A stretch of DNA of 42,216 bases from NCBI GenBank assembly GCA_902563835.1, contig CACEZB010000001.1, positions 1-42,216 on the forward strand. The letters are read 5' to 3'. Positions 41,652-42,216 of the stretch are shown here, piece after piece. Below the pieces are notes generated by a model. It was not told the origin of the DNA, did no database searches, and worked only from the letters and a program-made list of their open reading frames with translations. Numbering within the stretch: position 1 is the first letter of the stretch; each line of letters begins with the position of its first letter. This stretch comes from an uncultured SAR86 cluster bacterium (GTDB taxonomy: Bacteria; Pseudomonadota; Gammaproteobacteria; Magnimaribacterales; D2472). A program made the position numbers and the translations under genes.

Positions 41652-42216
41652 ATGGATCATATTAAAGATTTAAAAATTGTTATTACTGCTGGAGCCTCTG
41701 GCATAGGCTCTGAAGTAGCAATTGCTTTATCAAAAGCCGGTGCCAGAGTTATGATTTGTGATATAGATGAAAATCTTCTAGAAAATTTTTCTAATAAACA
41801 CCCACAAATTGCTACCTATCATGCTGATGTATCAAATGAATCTGAAATTAAGTCTTTTTTTAAAGAGATAAAAAATAAATTTAATAATATTGATGTATTA
41901 ATTAACAATGCTGGCATCTCAGGTCCCTCTGGTAAGCTCGAAGATATTGATTTCAATGAATGGAAAGAAACGTTAAATGTTAATTTGGATGGAGTTTTCC
42001 TTGCAACTAGATCAGCTATACCTCTTCTTAAAAATAATGGTGGTTCAATTATAAATATCGGCTCTACTTCTTCTTTTTTGGGTAATCCTTTAAGATCGGC
42101 ATACTCTGCAACAAAATGGGGGTTAATAGGATTAACAAAAACATGGGCTATGGAATACGGTGAAAACAATATAAGAGTTAATGCGGTCTGTCCTTCTTCA
42201 GTTAATGGGGAACGAA
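41652..42216 (+). CDS. SDR-family oxidoreductase, 5' part (runs off the window)
   Basis: An open frame runs from ATG 41652 to the end of the window (188 codons). It encodes the N-terminal three quarters of a classical short-chain dehydrogenase. It has the cofactor motif TAGASGIG (the first Gly of the usual TGxxxGIG is Ala), ADVS for the adenine pocket, NNAG (LINNAGISG), the catalytic Ser in IINIGSTSSFLG, Tyr-x3-Lys in YSATK, and the later VNAVCPSSV. Many 3-oxoacyl and sugar or alcohol dehydrogenases share these; the substrate cannot be told. It has no clear ribosome binding site and is probably cotranscribed with the MazG-like gene. Confidence 0.9.
   Translation, partial: MDHIKDLKIVITAGASGIGSEVAIALSKAGARVMICDIDENLLENFSNKHPQIATYHADVSNESEIKSFFKEIKNKFNNIDVLINNAGISGPSGKLEDIDFNEWKETLNVNLDGVFLATRSAIPLLKNNGGSIINIGSTSSFLGNPLRSAYSATKWGLIGLTKTWAMEYGENNIRVNAVCPSSVNGER

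Noticed and set aside
1-42216. tRNA, rRNA, CRISPR arrays, insertion sequences, attachment sites
   Set aside because: All gaps are under 190 bases and none shows cloverleaf, array or terminal-repeat structure.

Overview
The window is a compact, AT-rich piece of bacterial chromosome. Gene content points to a marine gammaproteobacterium with a streamlined genome, and SAR86-like is my best guess. The reasons are low GC, gaps of mostly 0-50 bases, long runs of overlapping genes, the gammaproteobacterial sets rppH/lgt/thyA, argS/SPOR, yggS-proC-yggT-metX-metW-rdgB, hspQ and rpoH, and a Vibrio TonB2-like energy-transduction operon. No rRNA, tRNA, CRISPR array, insertion sequence or origin is visible. 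No stretch above 300 bases lacks a gene; the longest gaps are 35259-35440, 16734-16888 and 2928-3054.

Layout. Bases 1-2668 hold a plus-strand run: the tail of an SDR oxidoreductase, proline iminopeptidase, a shikimate-kinase-like protein and a TIP30-like NAD(P)-binding protein. Bases 2655-5576 hold small membrane and secreted proteins, YbjQ, HspQ and a type Ic aspartate-aminotransferase-like enzyme. Bases 5603-11504 are one seven-gene plus-strand operon: rmuC, an iron-type ABC permease, rppH, a TauE/SafE exporter, lgt, thyA and folA. Bases 11497-16733 (minus) form a six-gene TonB system: DUF3450, TtpC-like, ExbB, ExbD, TonB and a TPR protein. A lipoprotein M2 (ACE-like) peptidase and a DUF1295 membrane enzyme follow at 16889-19551 (minus).

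Bases 19595-26678 are a nine-gene plus-strand operon: efp, argS, a SPOR/FtsN-like gene, yggS, proC, yggT, metX, metW and rdgB. It links translation, proline and methionine synthesis and nucleotide-pool cleaning. Minus-strand trmB, rpoH, cysQ and an e(P4)-type phosphatase follow. Next come an unlisted 52-residue gene coupled to a dienoyl-CoA-isomerase-like crotonase, then yaaA and the two membrane subunits of a TRAP transporter. A matching TRAP binding protein lies about 3.4 kb away in the uvrD-dctP-lipB-lipA operon. The window closes with a HexR-like RpiR regulator, a MazG-like pyrophosphohydrolase and the start of another SDR gene.

The most unusual segment is 33581-35440. Four overlapping minus-strand genes of largely unknown function (an OGFr-domain protein, two small unknowns and a probable PUA-fold protein) are preceded by an elaborate control region. 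That region has tandem near-palindromes, a near-consensus sigma-70 promoter with a dyad over its -10 box, and an intrinsic terminator placed before the first gene. The terminator loop carries ACCTCCTTTC, which matches the anti-Shine-Dalgarno tail common in bacterial 16S rRNA. This looks like either a roughly 90-nt small RNA or a transcription attenuator.
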